A stretch of DNA of 64,000 nucleotides from Methanosarcina thermophila TM-1 (GTDB lineage: Archaea; Halobacteriota; Methanosarcinia; Methanosarcinales; Methanosarcinaceae), in assembly GCF_000969885.1 (NCBI RefSeq), contig NZ_CP009501.1, positions 2,046,001 through 2,110,000 on the forward strand. The letters are read 5' to 3'. A model generated the notes under the pieces. That model had not been told where the DNA came from. It did no database searches and saw nothing but the letters and a program-made list of their open reading frames with translations. The position numbers were made by a program, and so were the translations under genes. Positions 1 to 8,867 of this stretch are shown here, piece after piece; the first letter of the stretch is position 1, and every line of letters starts with the position of its first letter.

Positions 1-60
1 AAATCTTTCATCTTTTTAGAGGATTCCCAGATTTTACTTCTTTGAGATATTTTCTCTTGC

Positions 61-999
61 TTATTGCCCTACTTCAATTAATCTTCCCTCTTCGTAGGAC
101 CTTATGGCTGCCAATGCCACTTCAAGAGCATGTTTTCCGTCCTCTCCGCAGGGACTGGGGTCTTTACCATTTGCAACACAATCTATGAAATAGGTGAGTT
201 CATTTTTCAGGGGCTCGCTGTGTTCTACTTTGGCTTTTCTTATCCACTCATTATCGTGCAGCTGTACTGTCTGGTTAATGTAGTCCAGATAGGCAACACC
301 TTTAACTCCGATCGCTGTTAGCTGCCTTACCTTGTGTGGAGTTAGCCAGTTTGTCTCCACAACCCCTGCAAAGTTATGATCCATGCGCAGGATAATTGAG
401 GCGTGATCTTCAAATGAATGAATATCCGCACCTGCAATTGCATAAACACTATTTATTTTCATACCGTAAAGGTATGAGATCACATCTATATCATGAACAC
501 CGATATCCAGAATTACTCCCACATCTCTGATCCTCGGATTATAGGGTCCTACTCTTTTGGTCGAGATTGAAACTATCTTTCCCAGAATTCCTGAATCAAT
601 AATCTCTTTAAGTTTTATGACTGCGGGATTAAAGCGTTCAATGTGCCCAACCATAAGAATTTTTCCCGCTTTTTTTGCTGCTGATATCATCAGATCCGCG
701 TTTTCAGTCGTATCTGCAATTGGTTTTTCTACAAGGACATGTAACCCTGCATCAAGAGCATCAAGCACAACCTGTTTATGCAATTTGGTAGGCACAACCA
801 CACTTACTGCATCAAGCCCTTCAGCGAACATTTCCTTATAATCTGTAAAGGATTTTGTTTTGAATTGTGCAGCCATTGACTCGACACGTTTCTGATCTAT
901 GTCCGATATTCCTGCAAGCTCCACACCATCCATTTCACTATAAATCCTTACATGGTTCTGCCCCATGGCACCTGTTCCTATTACTCCTACTCTGATCAA
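61..999 (-). CDS. Gfo/Idh/MocA-family NAD-dependent sugar dehydrogenase (WbpB/WlbA-like)
   Basis: Predicted cytoplasmic NAD(P)-dependent dehydrogenase of 312 residues that would oxidise a nucleotide sugar, most likely the 3-hydroxyl of UDP-N-acetylglucosaminuronate. The N-terminal Rossmann motif GTGAMG lies at residues 8-13 and the family EKP motif at about 91-93. A GVHDID segment near residue 170 supplies the usual catalytic-region His/Asp. I place the start at the TTG at 997-999 because AGGAG lies 8 nt upstream; the GTG three codons earlier has no such site. The aminotransferase and acyltransferase genes lie immediately upstream on the same strand, the same trio as WbpB-WbpE-WbpD. The family is certain; the exact substrate is inference. 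Confidence 0.88.
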   Translation of the reverse strand: MIRVGVIGTGAMGQNHVRIYSEMDGVELAGISDIDQKRVESMAAQFKTKSFTDYKEMFAEGLDAVSVVVPTKLHKQVVLDALDAGLHVLVEKPIADTTENADLMISAAKKAGKILMVGHIERFNPAVIKLKEIIDSGILGKIVSISTKRVGPYNPRIRDVGVILDIGVHDIDVISYLYGMKINSVYAIAGADIHSFEDHASIILRMDHNFAGVVETNWLTPHKVRQLTAIGVKGVAYLDYINQTVQLHDNEWIRKAKVEHSEPLKNELTYFIDCVANGKDPSPCGEDGKHALEVALAAIRSYEEGRLIEVGQ

Positions 1000-1043
1000 A
1001 AGTCTCACTCCTGATTCTGAAAATGCAGTGGCTGGAAAGCTGC

Positions 1044-2126
1044 TCAGTCTTTTGCATAAAATTCTTTGGTTGTTTCGATTATCTCCTGCAAATCGGTTCT
1101 GGATAACATCGGATGCACAGGGAGAGAAAGAACATCTTCTGCTGCTTTCTCTGAGACCTGCAAGGAATCTCTGTATCCAAGCTCCCTGTATAGAGGTTGC
1201 TTATGAATGGGTATAGGATAGTGGATTCCTGTTCCTATATCTCTTTCTTTCAGGAAAGCTGCAAGTTGATCCCTCTTTTCTGCCCGGATGGTATACTGAT
1301 GGAACACATGGGTGCAGCCAGTTTTTATAACTGGAGGCACAACTTCTGATACCTTTTCTAATCCCGCAGAGAGTGTTTTTGCATTCTTTTGCCTGGCAGA
1401 GGTAAATCCATCTAACTTTCCAAGCTGTACAAGTCCGATTGCAGCTGCAATATCAGTCATTCTCAGGTTGAAACCCAGCATTTCATGCAGATAACGGACT
1501 TTTGAGCCATGAGCCCGGATCATTTTTGCCTTTTCTGCAATTTCCTTGTCGTTTGTAGTGAGCATTCCACCTTCACTGGTTGTCATATTTTTAGTTGGGT
1601 AGAAGCTAAATGCTCCTGTTCCGAAACTGCCCACCTTCTTTCCGAGGCATTCTGCACCATGGGATTGGCAGGCATCCTCAATCACAATAAGCTTATTATC
1701 GTCAGCAATTTCCATTATAGCTTTCATGTCCGCAGGATGCCCATAGAGATGGACAGGCATGATAGCACGAGTCTTTAGGGTAATTTTTTCCAGAATTTTC
1801 TCAGGATCTATATTATAAGTATCTGGTTCTATATCAGCAAAAACAGGTTTTGCCCCGGTGTAAAGGATGCTATTTGCTGTTGCAATAAAACTGAACGGAC
1901 TTGTAATCACCTCATCTCCTTTTCCTATGCCATGGGCAAGAAGTGCAATGTGCAGGGCTGCAGTACCAGAGTTTACAGCGACTGCGTACTCACAATCATT
2001 ATATTCGGAAAAAGCGAGTTCAAATTCTTCGACTTTCGGACCCTGCGCAATCATGCCTGAATTCAAGACCTCAGTTACTGCATCAATTTCTTCCTTACCC
2101 AGCATGGGCTTGGCAATTGGGATCAT
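1044..2126 (-). CDS. DegT/DnrJ/EryC1-family PLP sugar aminotransferase (WbpE-like)
   Basis: PLP-dependent aminotransferase of 360 residues that transfers an amino group from an amino acid to a keto nucleotide sugar. The Schiff-base lysine is K179 in [13 protein letters not shown]. The PLP-contacting [10 protein letters not shown] segment lies at about 149-158 and the phosphate-binding NSGTAALH at about 52-59. The start is chosen at the ATG at 2124-2126, with AGAGGT 6 nt upstream; an in-frame GTG 14 codons earlier lacks a site. It is 44 bp upstream of the dehydrogenase and downstream of the acyltransferase, so the three probably form one operon making a 3-amino sugar. Substrate is inferred from context. 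Confidence 0.9.
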   Translation of the reverse strand: MIPIAKPMLGKEEIDAVTEVLNSGMIAQGPKVEEFELAFSEYNDCEYAVAVNSGTAALHIALLAHGIGKGDEVITSPFSFIATANSILYTGAKPVFADIEPDTYNIDPEKILEKITLKTRAIMPVHLYGHPADMKAIMEIADDNKLIVIEDACQSHGAECLGKKVGSFGTGAFSFYPTKNMTTSEGGMLTTNDKEIAEKAKMIRAHGSKVRYLHEMLGFNLRMTDIAAAIGLVQLGKLDGFTSARQKNAKTLSAGLEKVSEVVPPVIKTGCTHVFHQYTIRAEKRDQLAAFLKERDIGTGIHYPIPIHKQPLYRELGYRDSLQVSEKAAEDVLSLPVHPMLSRTDLQEIIETTKEFYAKD

Positions 2127-2191
2127 TTTAGGACCTCTTTTAATAACCTCAATAAAACTTATTTTCACCTAACATTGGTTTTCTATTAAGT

Positions 2192-2860
2192 TTATATTCG
2201 ATTCAATTCCATCATATCTTCAGAAAGTTCTTGTATTCTGGCAGGTGCCCCGACTGCAAGCTTCCAAGCGGGTACATTTTTTGTAACAAGAGCTCCCCCC
2301 GCAACCATTGCCCCTTCTCCAATTTCGATACCTGGAAGCAAGGTAGCATTCGCACCTATAGATGACCCTTTTCTCAAAATAGGACCTTTCAGATCATACT
2401 TCTTTCGAATGGGATATTTATCGTTAGCTAGAACTGCACAGGGTCCGATGAATACATGATCTTCAATAACCACGTTGGTCGGAATGTATACATTGCCCTG
2501 GATGCTGACATTGTTTCCTATCTTGACGTGCCCGTCTATAATGACATTGGTTCCGATAAGGACATTATCTCCAATTTCCGTATTTTCTCTGATCATTACA
2601 TTATGTCCTGTTTTGAAGTTTTTTCCGGTTTTTACATTGGAAAATATCGTTGATCCAGCCCTTATAATCGAGTCAGGGCCTATGGTACATCCTGGAAAAT
2701 CATAATTTTCTATTTCAACATTCTGCTCCAAGATTTCCATCAAAACCCTGTGTTCAGGGTATCCCAGAATTACATTTTCCATTATTACTGTGCCTTTCCC
2801 TATTACAGAATTACCATATATTTTAGAAGAATTATGAATTTTAAATTCAGTGGAGTTCAT
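2192..2860 (-). CDS. Hexapeptide-repeat sugar N-acyltransferase (WbpD-like)
   Basis: Left-handed beta-helix acyltransferase of 222 residues, expected to acetylate the amino group made by the neighbouring aminotransferase with acetyl-CoA. Repeated [LIV]-G-x4 hexapeptides run through most of the protein (for example IGDNVLIGTNVIIDG and IGNNVSIQGNVYI), ending in a GASIGANATLLPGIEIGEGA-like coil typical of NeuD/WbpD proteins. The start at 2858-2860 has a run of six G about 5 nt upstream; an ATG 19 codons further out is unlikely. First gene of the presumed three-gene operon. Acetyl as the acyl group is family knowledge, not visible in the sequence. Confidence 0.87.
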   Translation of the reverse strand: MNSTEFKIHNSSKIYGNSVIGKGTVIMENVILGYPEHRVLMEILEQNVEIENYDFPGCTIGPDSIIRAGSTIFSNVKTGKNFKTGHNVMIRENTEIGDNVLIGTNVIIDGHVKIGNNVSIQGNVYIPTNVVIEDHVFIGPCAVLANDKYPIRKKYDLKGPILRKGSSIGANATLLPGIEIGEGAMVAGGALVTKNVPAWKLAVGAPARIQELSEDMMELNRI

Positions 2861-4106
2861 TTTTCCCCCCGTTTCTCTGATTTTTCGTTTGACCAGAGAA
2901 ACTTTCCTTTGGAACATAAAAGTATCTGTCTGCTCTTTTGTACAATCTTACACAGCTTTTCGTTTTTCACATTCCGACTATCGGGGTAATCTACACGCTC
3001 AAAATAAGCCCCCAAGGGCGATTTTTATTGTTTTTTCTATATTCACTCCAATTTACTTCCATAACTATCTTAATTTTTTAGTTCAATATACTTTGTAATT
3101 ATTTAAGTGATTTGGTTTATTTATCTACCACTTCTTCCTTTCTCATAAGTATTTCAACATATCTTTTTTGCATTAAGAATCTCAAAACATATCTTCTAAT
3201 TATTTACAATGTATCTTCGTAAAATATTATATAGTTATTCACTTAAATTCTCCAGTGATTAAGCGATAGAGGACGTTTACGTGGATAAGAGTTTCCACTC
3301 AGTATGGTTAAAAATCCAATATTCATTGATCAAGAAATTTACTTAATAAGGCATTGACTAAGAGGAATTCTACCTACTTTTAAGGTTTGACAGGCATTCT
3401 TCCCTTCTGAATTTTACTTATTCGATTGTAAGCTAAAATTTACAGAACCTTCGTTGTTTGTTAATATGGCTTTCTCCGTCTTCCAAAACTAAAATTTAGC
3501 AGCTCTATTCTAAATATTGTCGATGGAATGAGAAGAATTTTTATACCATATAGCATACTTATCTCATAAATACGCTAATCAACTCGAGGTGTTCTAACTA
3601 CGCTTACAAGCCTATCTATTAATTCGATTTCAGCAGATGCGCTCTCAACTGCGACCGTAATACCAGGAATACCTGACGGTGCATCAGTAGCTACGGCAGT
3701 TTTACTTTTACTGCTTTTGCTCAGGGATTTTCTCCCTGTATCAGAATATTGGAAAAGTAGTGTCAATGTTTCTTTAAATATGGGAATTGTTCCACTGCTG
3801 TTTTCTTTCTGTGCAATACTTCTCTTTAAGGTTGTCGCACTCTTTTATTGATTTTGTACAGATGAACCCCAAAAGGCTGCATCAGGGAATCCCCCAGATC
3901 CCCAGGGGGACAACCTAAAATATTGCTCATGTTTGCTCTATTCCGTACCTTTCGTGATTGAAAAAAGTACTGTATCCTTAAAATTGGTAACCGGAAGGAG
4001 TCAGGAAATTATGTTCCTGACTGTGTAGCAGTTTTCTTTTCTAACTTGACTACCTTTAATCCCTTTTCTTTTTATTTTTCAGAATTTGTTGCTGAGATTA
4101 AAAAAT
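2861..4106. other. Gene-poor AT-rich gap with one decayed reading frame
   Basis: About 1.2 kb between the acyltransferase gene and the CPBP protease gene. The left part should hold the promoter of the leftward sugar operon. The only coding signal is a broken small membrane-protein frame at 3579-3851 (listed separately). A GC-rich inverted repeat, TCCCCC and GGGGGA separated by 9 nt, lies near 3892-3912. I see nothing else. Confidence 0.6.
3579..3851 (+). pseudogene. Decayed small membrane protein, related to the one at 22932-23240
   Basis: The open frame between the in-frame stop at 3576-3578 and the TGA at 3849-3851 encodes two hydrophobic helices (LLLLLLLRDFLPVSEYWKSS, then MGIVPLLFSFCAILLFKVV). 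Its last 50 or so residues align without gaps to the small protein at 22932-23240, sharing VS, a serine, MGIxPL, F, A and LF at matching positions. There is no ATG, GTG or TTG before the first helix. An ATG in the same frame at 3528 is cut off by stops at 3567 and 3576, so the gene looks broken. The other possibility is an undetected start or translation by read-through. Confidence 0.5.
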
Positions 4107-4946
4107 TCAAAGGAGGGGAATAATCCCGAAAAAGAATACATTGATAAAACCATGAATTAGAGCGACCAGTGGCAAACTCCGAGTTCTGTAAAACAGAAAG
4201 CCTAGAAGAATACCCACAAGGGATATGTAGAGAATTTCAATTATGTTCCCATATCCTGAGTGCATTAGTCCGAATAAAATACTCGTAATTATCAACGCTT
4301 TCCAACTGCCTAGTACTATCTCTAACCGATTCTGCAGGATTGATCTGAAGATCATTTCCTCCACAGGGCTCACTAAGAAAATCATGATCATCGTGAGACC
4401 CAGAAGGTTGAGAATTGAAAGATCATTGATGAGAGGATTTTTCCCTACAATGAGATATTCCACCGTTCCTAACAAGAGACCAAGTACTATTGAAAACGGA
4501 ATATATATTCCTATTTTTTTAAATGTTATCCCGAGCTGCGAGCCAGTAAATCCCTGGTTTGTGGCTGCAATAATTACAGGAATTGTCATGAGACCGTATA
4601 TGAAAATAAGGTTGTAAAGCTTCTCCTCATAGAAAAGTGGCATTGAAAGGTCTACCAGGCGCAGGATAGGCAGCAGAATAAACGCCTGGTAGGTTTTCTG
4701 AATTTCCTCATTTCTTATGAACATCGTAGAAAAAGAAAGCCCAAGCAAAATTAATGCATGCATTATTATGGCTTCAAGTTCCCTTCCTGAATAAATTAAC
4801 AGTTCTGCAAAAGCAATCGCCGCGAATGGTATTGTAAGGTAAACCCATTTATTTTTTATCTCAGGCGCCCTTTCAATCAGATATTCAGATGTTTTCATTT
4901 TAATAGCTTCCGAGGTCTCCATATTCAAACTCCCAAGCGTCCCCAT
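4107..4946 (-). CDS. CPBP-family intramembrane metalloprotease (CAAX/Abi type)
   Basis: Polytopic membrane protein of 279 residues with about eight helices. The three family motifs are present in order: PVEEMIFRSI (EExxxR) near residue 195, FGLMHSG (FxxxH) near 225, and LIHGFINV (HxxxN/B) near 265. Members are membrane-embedded glutamyl proteases of the Rce1/CAAX type; some cleave exported or prenylated proteins. The start is the ATG at 4944-4946, since GGGGAGG lies 7 nt upstream; an ATG two codons earlier is too close to that site. It begins 2 nt after the stop of the DUF1616 gene, so the two are almost surely co-transcribed. The substrate is unknown. Confidence 0.85.
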   Translation of the reverse strand: MGTLGSLNMETSEAIKMKTSEYLIERAPEIKNKWVYLTIPFAAIAFAELLIYSGRELEAIIMHALILLGLSFSTMFIRNEEIQKTYQAFILLPILRLVDLSMPLFYEEKLYNLIFIYGLMTIPVIIAATNQGFTGSQLGITFKKIGIYIPFSIVLGLLLGTVEYLIVGKNPLINDLSILNLLGLTMIMIFLVSPVEEMIFRSILQNRLEIVLGSWKALIITSILFGLMHSGYGNIIEILYISLVGILLGFLFYRTRSLPLVALIHGFINVFFFGIIPLL

Positions 4947-4948
4947 CT

Positions 4949-5836
4949 TCATGCCTCCCCTTCAACATTTATCCAGAGGCGCAGGTCTTTGTAGGGCACA
5001 TTCTTTTCAGTCTCATTGAAAAGCAGGAACTCAAGCTTCATATTCTCCCCTTCAACAGGAGGCGTAATCTCAAGGGGCTCTTCCAGAGTGGTATTGTGGG
5101 GAAGCCTGATATGCTGCAGGTTTTCTGGAAGAGGCAGTGATTCATTTTCAAGCCTTACTTCCATTGTATAGTCCATTGTTCTGTGCTCATTGTTTGTTAT
5201 TCCTATAATGTAAGTACCACTTTCTCCTCTTATGTACTCCGTTGTATAATTATTAGCCATCCCATTGCTTCCAAGAATATAAAACTCCGTAAATGGCTCT
5301 CTTTCCTGAGGTATCAGAATGGCGTAAGCTCCAGCTACTATCAAAATCAGGAAGGAGAGAGCCAGGATTATCCGGAGTTTTTTCTCAGTCTTTGACTCCG
5401 GTTCTCCCATAACCCCTGATATCAGGGTAATGGCAAGAGCCCTGAAGGGTACTTCAAATGTACTGTCCGCGGGCAGACGCATTCTTCTAATGTATGCTAT
5501 TACCAGTGTTAGCAGGGTAAAAGCGGAAAGGCTTGTAAGGAAAGGTACCTCTTTGATTCCCCAGCGTGTAAAATTAAGTGCAAGTCCTATCAAAGGCGCA
5601 ATTGAAACACTCATTGCAACAGAGAGAGCAAACCTCTCCATCCCCTCAAGTCCGCTTTTTTTCGGAAAAAGCATGGCTATCAAGGCATACCCTGGAAGGA
5701 AGAGCAACATGAGTAGACCAAGGGCTGTGCGAATTACACTTCCATTAAGTACAGGAACTAGTACGAAAATATCCGTAAGAATTACAAGGCTTGCTACTAA
5801 TAGCAAATCAGATGGAAACTTCTGGTTTCCGGCCAT
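4949..5836 (-). CDS. DUF1616 membrane protein with extracytoplasmic C-terminal domain
   Basis: 295 residues. Four hydrophobic helices lie in roughly residues 10-110, with PGYALIAMLFP between helices 2 and 3, a hallmark I associate with DUF1616. A fifth helix near 155-175 is followed by a soluble, beta-rich domain of about 110 residues (an NNEHRTMDYTMEV-like segment) that is probably outside the cell. The ATG at 5834-5836 has GAGGAG 4 nt upstream; an in-frame ATG four codons earlier overlaps that site. Function is not known. DUF1616 proteins are common near archaeal cell-surface genes, and the CPBP protease gene follows 2 nt downstream. Confidence 0.8.
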   Translation of the reverse strand: MAGNQKFPSDLLLVASLVILTDIFVLVPVLNGSVIRTALGLLMLLFLPGYALIAMLFPKKSGLEGMERFALSVAMSVSIAPLIGLALNFTRWGIKEVPFLTSLSAFTLLTLVIAYIRRMRLPADSTFEVPFRALAITLISGVMGEPESKTEKKLRIILALSFLILIVAGAYAILIPQEREPFTEFYILGSNGMANNYTTEYIRGESGTYIIGITNNEHRTMDYTMEVRLENESLPLPENLQHIRLPHNTTLEEPLEITPPVEGENMKLEFLLFNETEKNVPYKDLRLWINVEGEA

Positions 5837-5848
5837 ATGACTCCTCAT

Positions 5849-6739
5849 AAAACGATTTTATGTTTTTTTTGACTTCCCATTTTTTTGTTATTCGGGCTAA
5901 CTCACCATCTTTCTGTTTTTCTCATGAGGTTTTTCGGAAACCTTCCGATTTCCTCTTACTGGCTTTTTTAATCTCCAATTGAGAAAATAACTATGGAAAG
6001 GTAAAAATATGTCCGAGCTTTAACCCGGTTTTCTTCCATTTATCAGAAATTATTTCCTGAATTACATTAGTTTTCAAGAATGTTTTAACCCGAACTACTC
6101 AATTATCTATTTGTATAAAATATCTTTCCCTTTTTCCTGCATGATATCTAAAATACTTTTCCCTTTTTTTCTATTTCCACGGAAGAAACCTCTACCGTTT
6201 AAACCTTTGTCTTTATAACTTTCTTATTAGAGATCTCGGGCTGATTCAGGAGATTTTTACCCGTTAACGTATATATAAGAAAATATAAGAAAAAAATTTG
6301 ATTTCTTATATCAATGTAAGTTTTTCCTTCAATATTTCGTTGTGTTATATAAAAGATAAACATTTTTAAACTATTATTCAGGAAAACAGGCACCTAATGC
6401 GAGCTTAATTATTTTTCATTGTCGAGGAGACTGATTAATTATTTTTCGTGCCTAAATGTTTATATAGCTCGTATTTTAAAAAAGGTACAGGTCTCAAATT
6501 AAATGCCGTGACGCACTTACAGAGTATTTATATTCCTTCTTTCAACAAAAGAAAGGAAAAAAAGGTCCCCCAGCCGATTCTCTGTAAATATAGCTCTAAA
6601 AGACCTTTTGAAACCCTTAAAAAATTATGGAGCGATGACTCTGAAAAATATATTTACCGAATTTGGGATCTTTACTGATTCTTCAATAAATTACGTTACT
6701 AAGGACACTTCTTACTTTTATCTTCAAAGAGGTAGATGA
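5849..6739. other. AT-rich intergenic region between divergent transcription units
   Basis: About 0.9 kb separates the leftward DUF1616 gene from the rightward GT2 gene. It is very AT-rich with many short stop-interrupted frames and no convincing gene. It contains a TATA-like tract near 6268-6290 and a clean TTTATATA box at 6459-6466, both suited to promoters. Confidence 0.55.
6459..6466 (+). promoter_or_regulatory. Candidate archaeal TATA box for the GT2 pair
   Basis: TTTATATA matches the archaeal box A consensus. Initiation would be expected about 25 nt downstream, leaving a leader of roughly 250 nt before the TTG start at 6740; long leaders are usual in Methanosarcina. No transcription data support it. 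Confidence 0.35.
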
Positions 6740-7645
6740 TTGCATATGGCCATTACGATTGCAGCCATGCCTGCGTATAACGAAGCCCATATCATTGCAG
6801 ATGTTATAAAGGGGTGCAAAAAATACGTCGATAAAGTAGTAGTTGTGGATGATGGAAGTACCGATAATACTACCGAGATTGCCGAATCCCTTGGCGCCTA
6901 TGTAGTTCGGCACGAAACAAATAAAGGATATGGAGCAGCCCTGCAGAACTGTTTTGAAACCGCCCGCAGGCTCAATGCAAATGCAATGGTCATAATTGAC
7001 TCTGACGGTCAACATGACCCCTCCGAGATTCCCAAACTCCTTGAGCCTCTAAAAAACGGATTCGATCTGGTAATTGGCTCAAGATTTGTTAATGGCAACG
7101 GTAAAAATGTTCCTATTTACCGTAAATTCGGGATGAAGATTCTTGATATCGCGACTTATATGGCAGGCGGTTTGAATGTCACTGATTCTCAGAGCGGATT
7201 TCGAGCCTATGGAAGAAGAGCTATTGAGAGTATAAATTTGAACGGCACAGATATGTCCGCAGGCTCTGAGATTCTCATCCAGGCAAGAGATCACAACCTG
7301 AAGTTTACTGAAGTGGAGATCCATTGCAGATATGATCTCGAGGACTGTTCAAGCGAACATCCTTTCATACACGGACCCAGAGTCCTGTTCCGCATCCTGA
7401 AGGATATGGAATACAGACGGCCTCTGTATTATTTTTCGGTTCCAGGACTGATTATGGCATCTACAGGTTTTCTTATGGGACTGAAATTTTTACAGGACTA
7501 CTATCTGGGAGGATACCTGCGCTTCGGACCTACACTCCTTATGGTGATGTTGACAATTATAGGGGCTTTCATGATATTTACTGGAATAATACTGCATGCA
7601 ATTTCAAGGATGATATTTTTAAATGAGCAAATCCGAAGGCAATAA
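6740..7645 (+). CDS. GT2 glycosyltransferase with C-terminal membrane anchor (dolichol-phosphate sugar synthase type)
   Basis: 301 residues. The N-terminal GT-A domain has AAMPAYNEA near residue 10, VVDDGSTDNT near 40, and the metal-binding IDSDGQHD near 90 (DxD type). Two hydrophobic helices near residues 235-295 anchor it. This arrangement is typical of dolichyl-phosphate mannose or glucose synthases and AglD-like enzymes, which move a sugar from a nucleotide donor to a lipid carrier on the inner face of the membrane. The TTG at 6740 is favoured over the ATG at 6746 because GAGGT lies 6 nt before it. The next GT2 gene starts 22 nt downstream, so they form an operon. Confidence 0.87.
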   Translation: MHMAITIAAMPAYNEAHIIADVIKGCKKYVDKVVVVDDGSTDNTTEIAESLGAYVVRHETNKGYGAALQNCFETARRLNANAMVIIDSDGQHDPSEIPKLLEPLKNGFDLVIGSRFVNGNGKNVPIYRKFGMKILDIATYMAGGLNVTDSQSGFRAYGRRAIESINLNGTDMSAGSEILIQARDHNLKFTEVEIHCRYDLEDCSSEHPFIHGPRVLFRILKDMEYRRPLYYFSVPGLIMASTGFLMGLKFLQDYYLGGYLRFGPTLLMVMLTIIGAFMIFTGIILHAISRMIFLNEQIRRQ

Positions 7646-7667
7646 TGTTAAAACGGGGGTAATTTAT

Positions 7668-8681
7668 ATGGAATACCCTTTTGTTTCAATCGTAGTAGGC
7701 ATTCGCAATGAAGAAAAATTCATTGAAGAATGTATTGAGTCACTTCTCAATTTAGATTACCCACGAGATTCTTACGAGATCATTATCGTTGATGGAATGT
7801 CTACCGATAAAACACGGGATATCGTACGTAGATATCCTGTCAAACTTCTTCTCAATGAAAGAAAAAATGTTGCTGCGGCGAGGAACCTTGGTGTGAAAAA
7901 TGCCAAGGGAGAACTTGTTGCGTTTACTGATGGTGACTGTAAGGTTGATCCACAGTGGCTAAAAACCCTTGTCCATGAAATGCAAGAGGCTCCAGATGAC
8001 GTTGTGTGTGTTGGAGGCCCTAACCTGATTTTTGACACTGACCCTGTATTTGGCAGGGTGGTGGGATATGCCCAGGAATCTTTTTTGGGCTCTGGAGGCT
8101 CGGCACAGTCTAAGAATTCCACTAAAAAGCATTATGTCAGCTCCCTTCCTAACTGTAATGCAATGTACAAAAAATCTGCAATTCAGGAAGTAGGGGGTTT
8201 TGACGAGCGGTTCGTTGTAGGTCAGGATGGAGACCTGAACTATAGAATAAATAAGAAAGGCTACAGGTTTTTGTATATCCCGGAAGCGCGGGTTCTGCAT
8301 CATAGAAGAGGAACTCTCAAGTCCTTTTCCATAAGAATGTTTAAATATGGTATGTGGATGGCAGAAATTTTCAAGAAGCATGGAGAATTTGTCCGCTGGT
8401 ATGCATTTCTGCCTTCGATTGCCATCTTGTTTGCGGTCACTTTGCTTATCGCTTCTATCAAATATTACACTCCAAGCCTGATTCTTTTTACACTCATGGC
8501 GATATACTTTATCCTCGTTCTTATTACCTCAATGCAGGTTACCTACAAAATGAAATCAAAATACGGTCTTTTCGCACTGCTTATTATTCCTGTACAACAC
8601 ATTGCTTATGGGTTAGGGTTTTTATACAGCTTTACGAACCCTCCTCTCGTTTCAAAAACCTGTTCCTGCTCAGATATCTAA
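7668..8681 (+). CDS. GT2 glycosyltransferase with C-terminal membrane helices
   Basis: 337 residues. The N-terminal GT-A fold shows VSIVVGIRNEEKFI near residue 5, IIVDGMSTDKT near 40, and a DxD motif in FTDGDCKVD near 85. GGFDERFVVGQDGDLNYR near 180 matches the GGFDE...ED acceptor-side motif of processive and chain-extending GT2 enzymes. Two to three helices at about 250-320 anchor it. The ATG at 7668 has a run of five G 8 nt upstream; earlier in-frame starts overlap the previous gene. It probably adds a sugar to a lipid-linked oligosaccharide; donor and acceptor are not visible. Confidence 0.87.
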   Translation: MEYPFVSIVVGIRNEEKFIEECIESLLNLDYPRDSYEIIIVDGMSTDKTRDIVRRYPVKLLLNERKNVAAARNLGVKNAKGELVAFTDGDCKVDPQWLKTLVHEMQEAPDDVVCVGGPNLIFDTDPVFGRVVGYAQESFLGSGGSAQSKNSTKKHYVSSLPNCNAMYKKSAIQEVGGFDERFVVGQDGDLNYRINKKGYRFLYIPEARVLHHRRGTLKSFSIRMFKYGMWMAEIFKKHGEFVRWYAFLPSIAILFAVTLLIASIKYYTPSLILFTLMAIYFILVLITSMQVTYKMKSKYGLFALLIIPVQHIAYGLGFLYSFTNPPLVSKTCSCSDI

Positions 8682-8867
8682 TATTTGCGAATATATTTGA
8701 TCTAAAAACCAGCCGAAATATTTGAATATATATGGGAAGGTTTTCAGGGCAAAATCTTCTTAATCAATGCAGCCCTGATGTGCTCTTACCGATTCTCAAA
8801 CACAGAAGTTTGATTAGTAATTTATTCGATTTGTAAAATTATGATTATTTAAGATCATGGAGATAGT

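Noticed and set aside
3575-3766. Leftward 63-residue frame
   Set aside because: It is antisense to the decayed membrane-protein frame, which has a clear family match; the leftward product has no ribosome site and low-complexity Ser/Ala content.
6448-6678. 76-residue rightward frame before the GT2 pair
   Set aside because: No ribosome site, Lys/Tyr-rich composition as expected from AT-rich DNA, and it overlaps the likely promoter.
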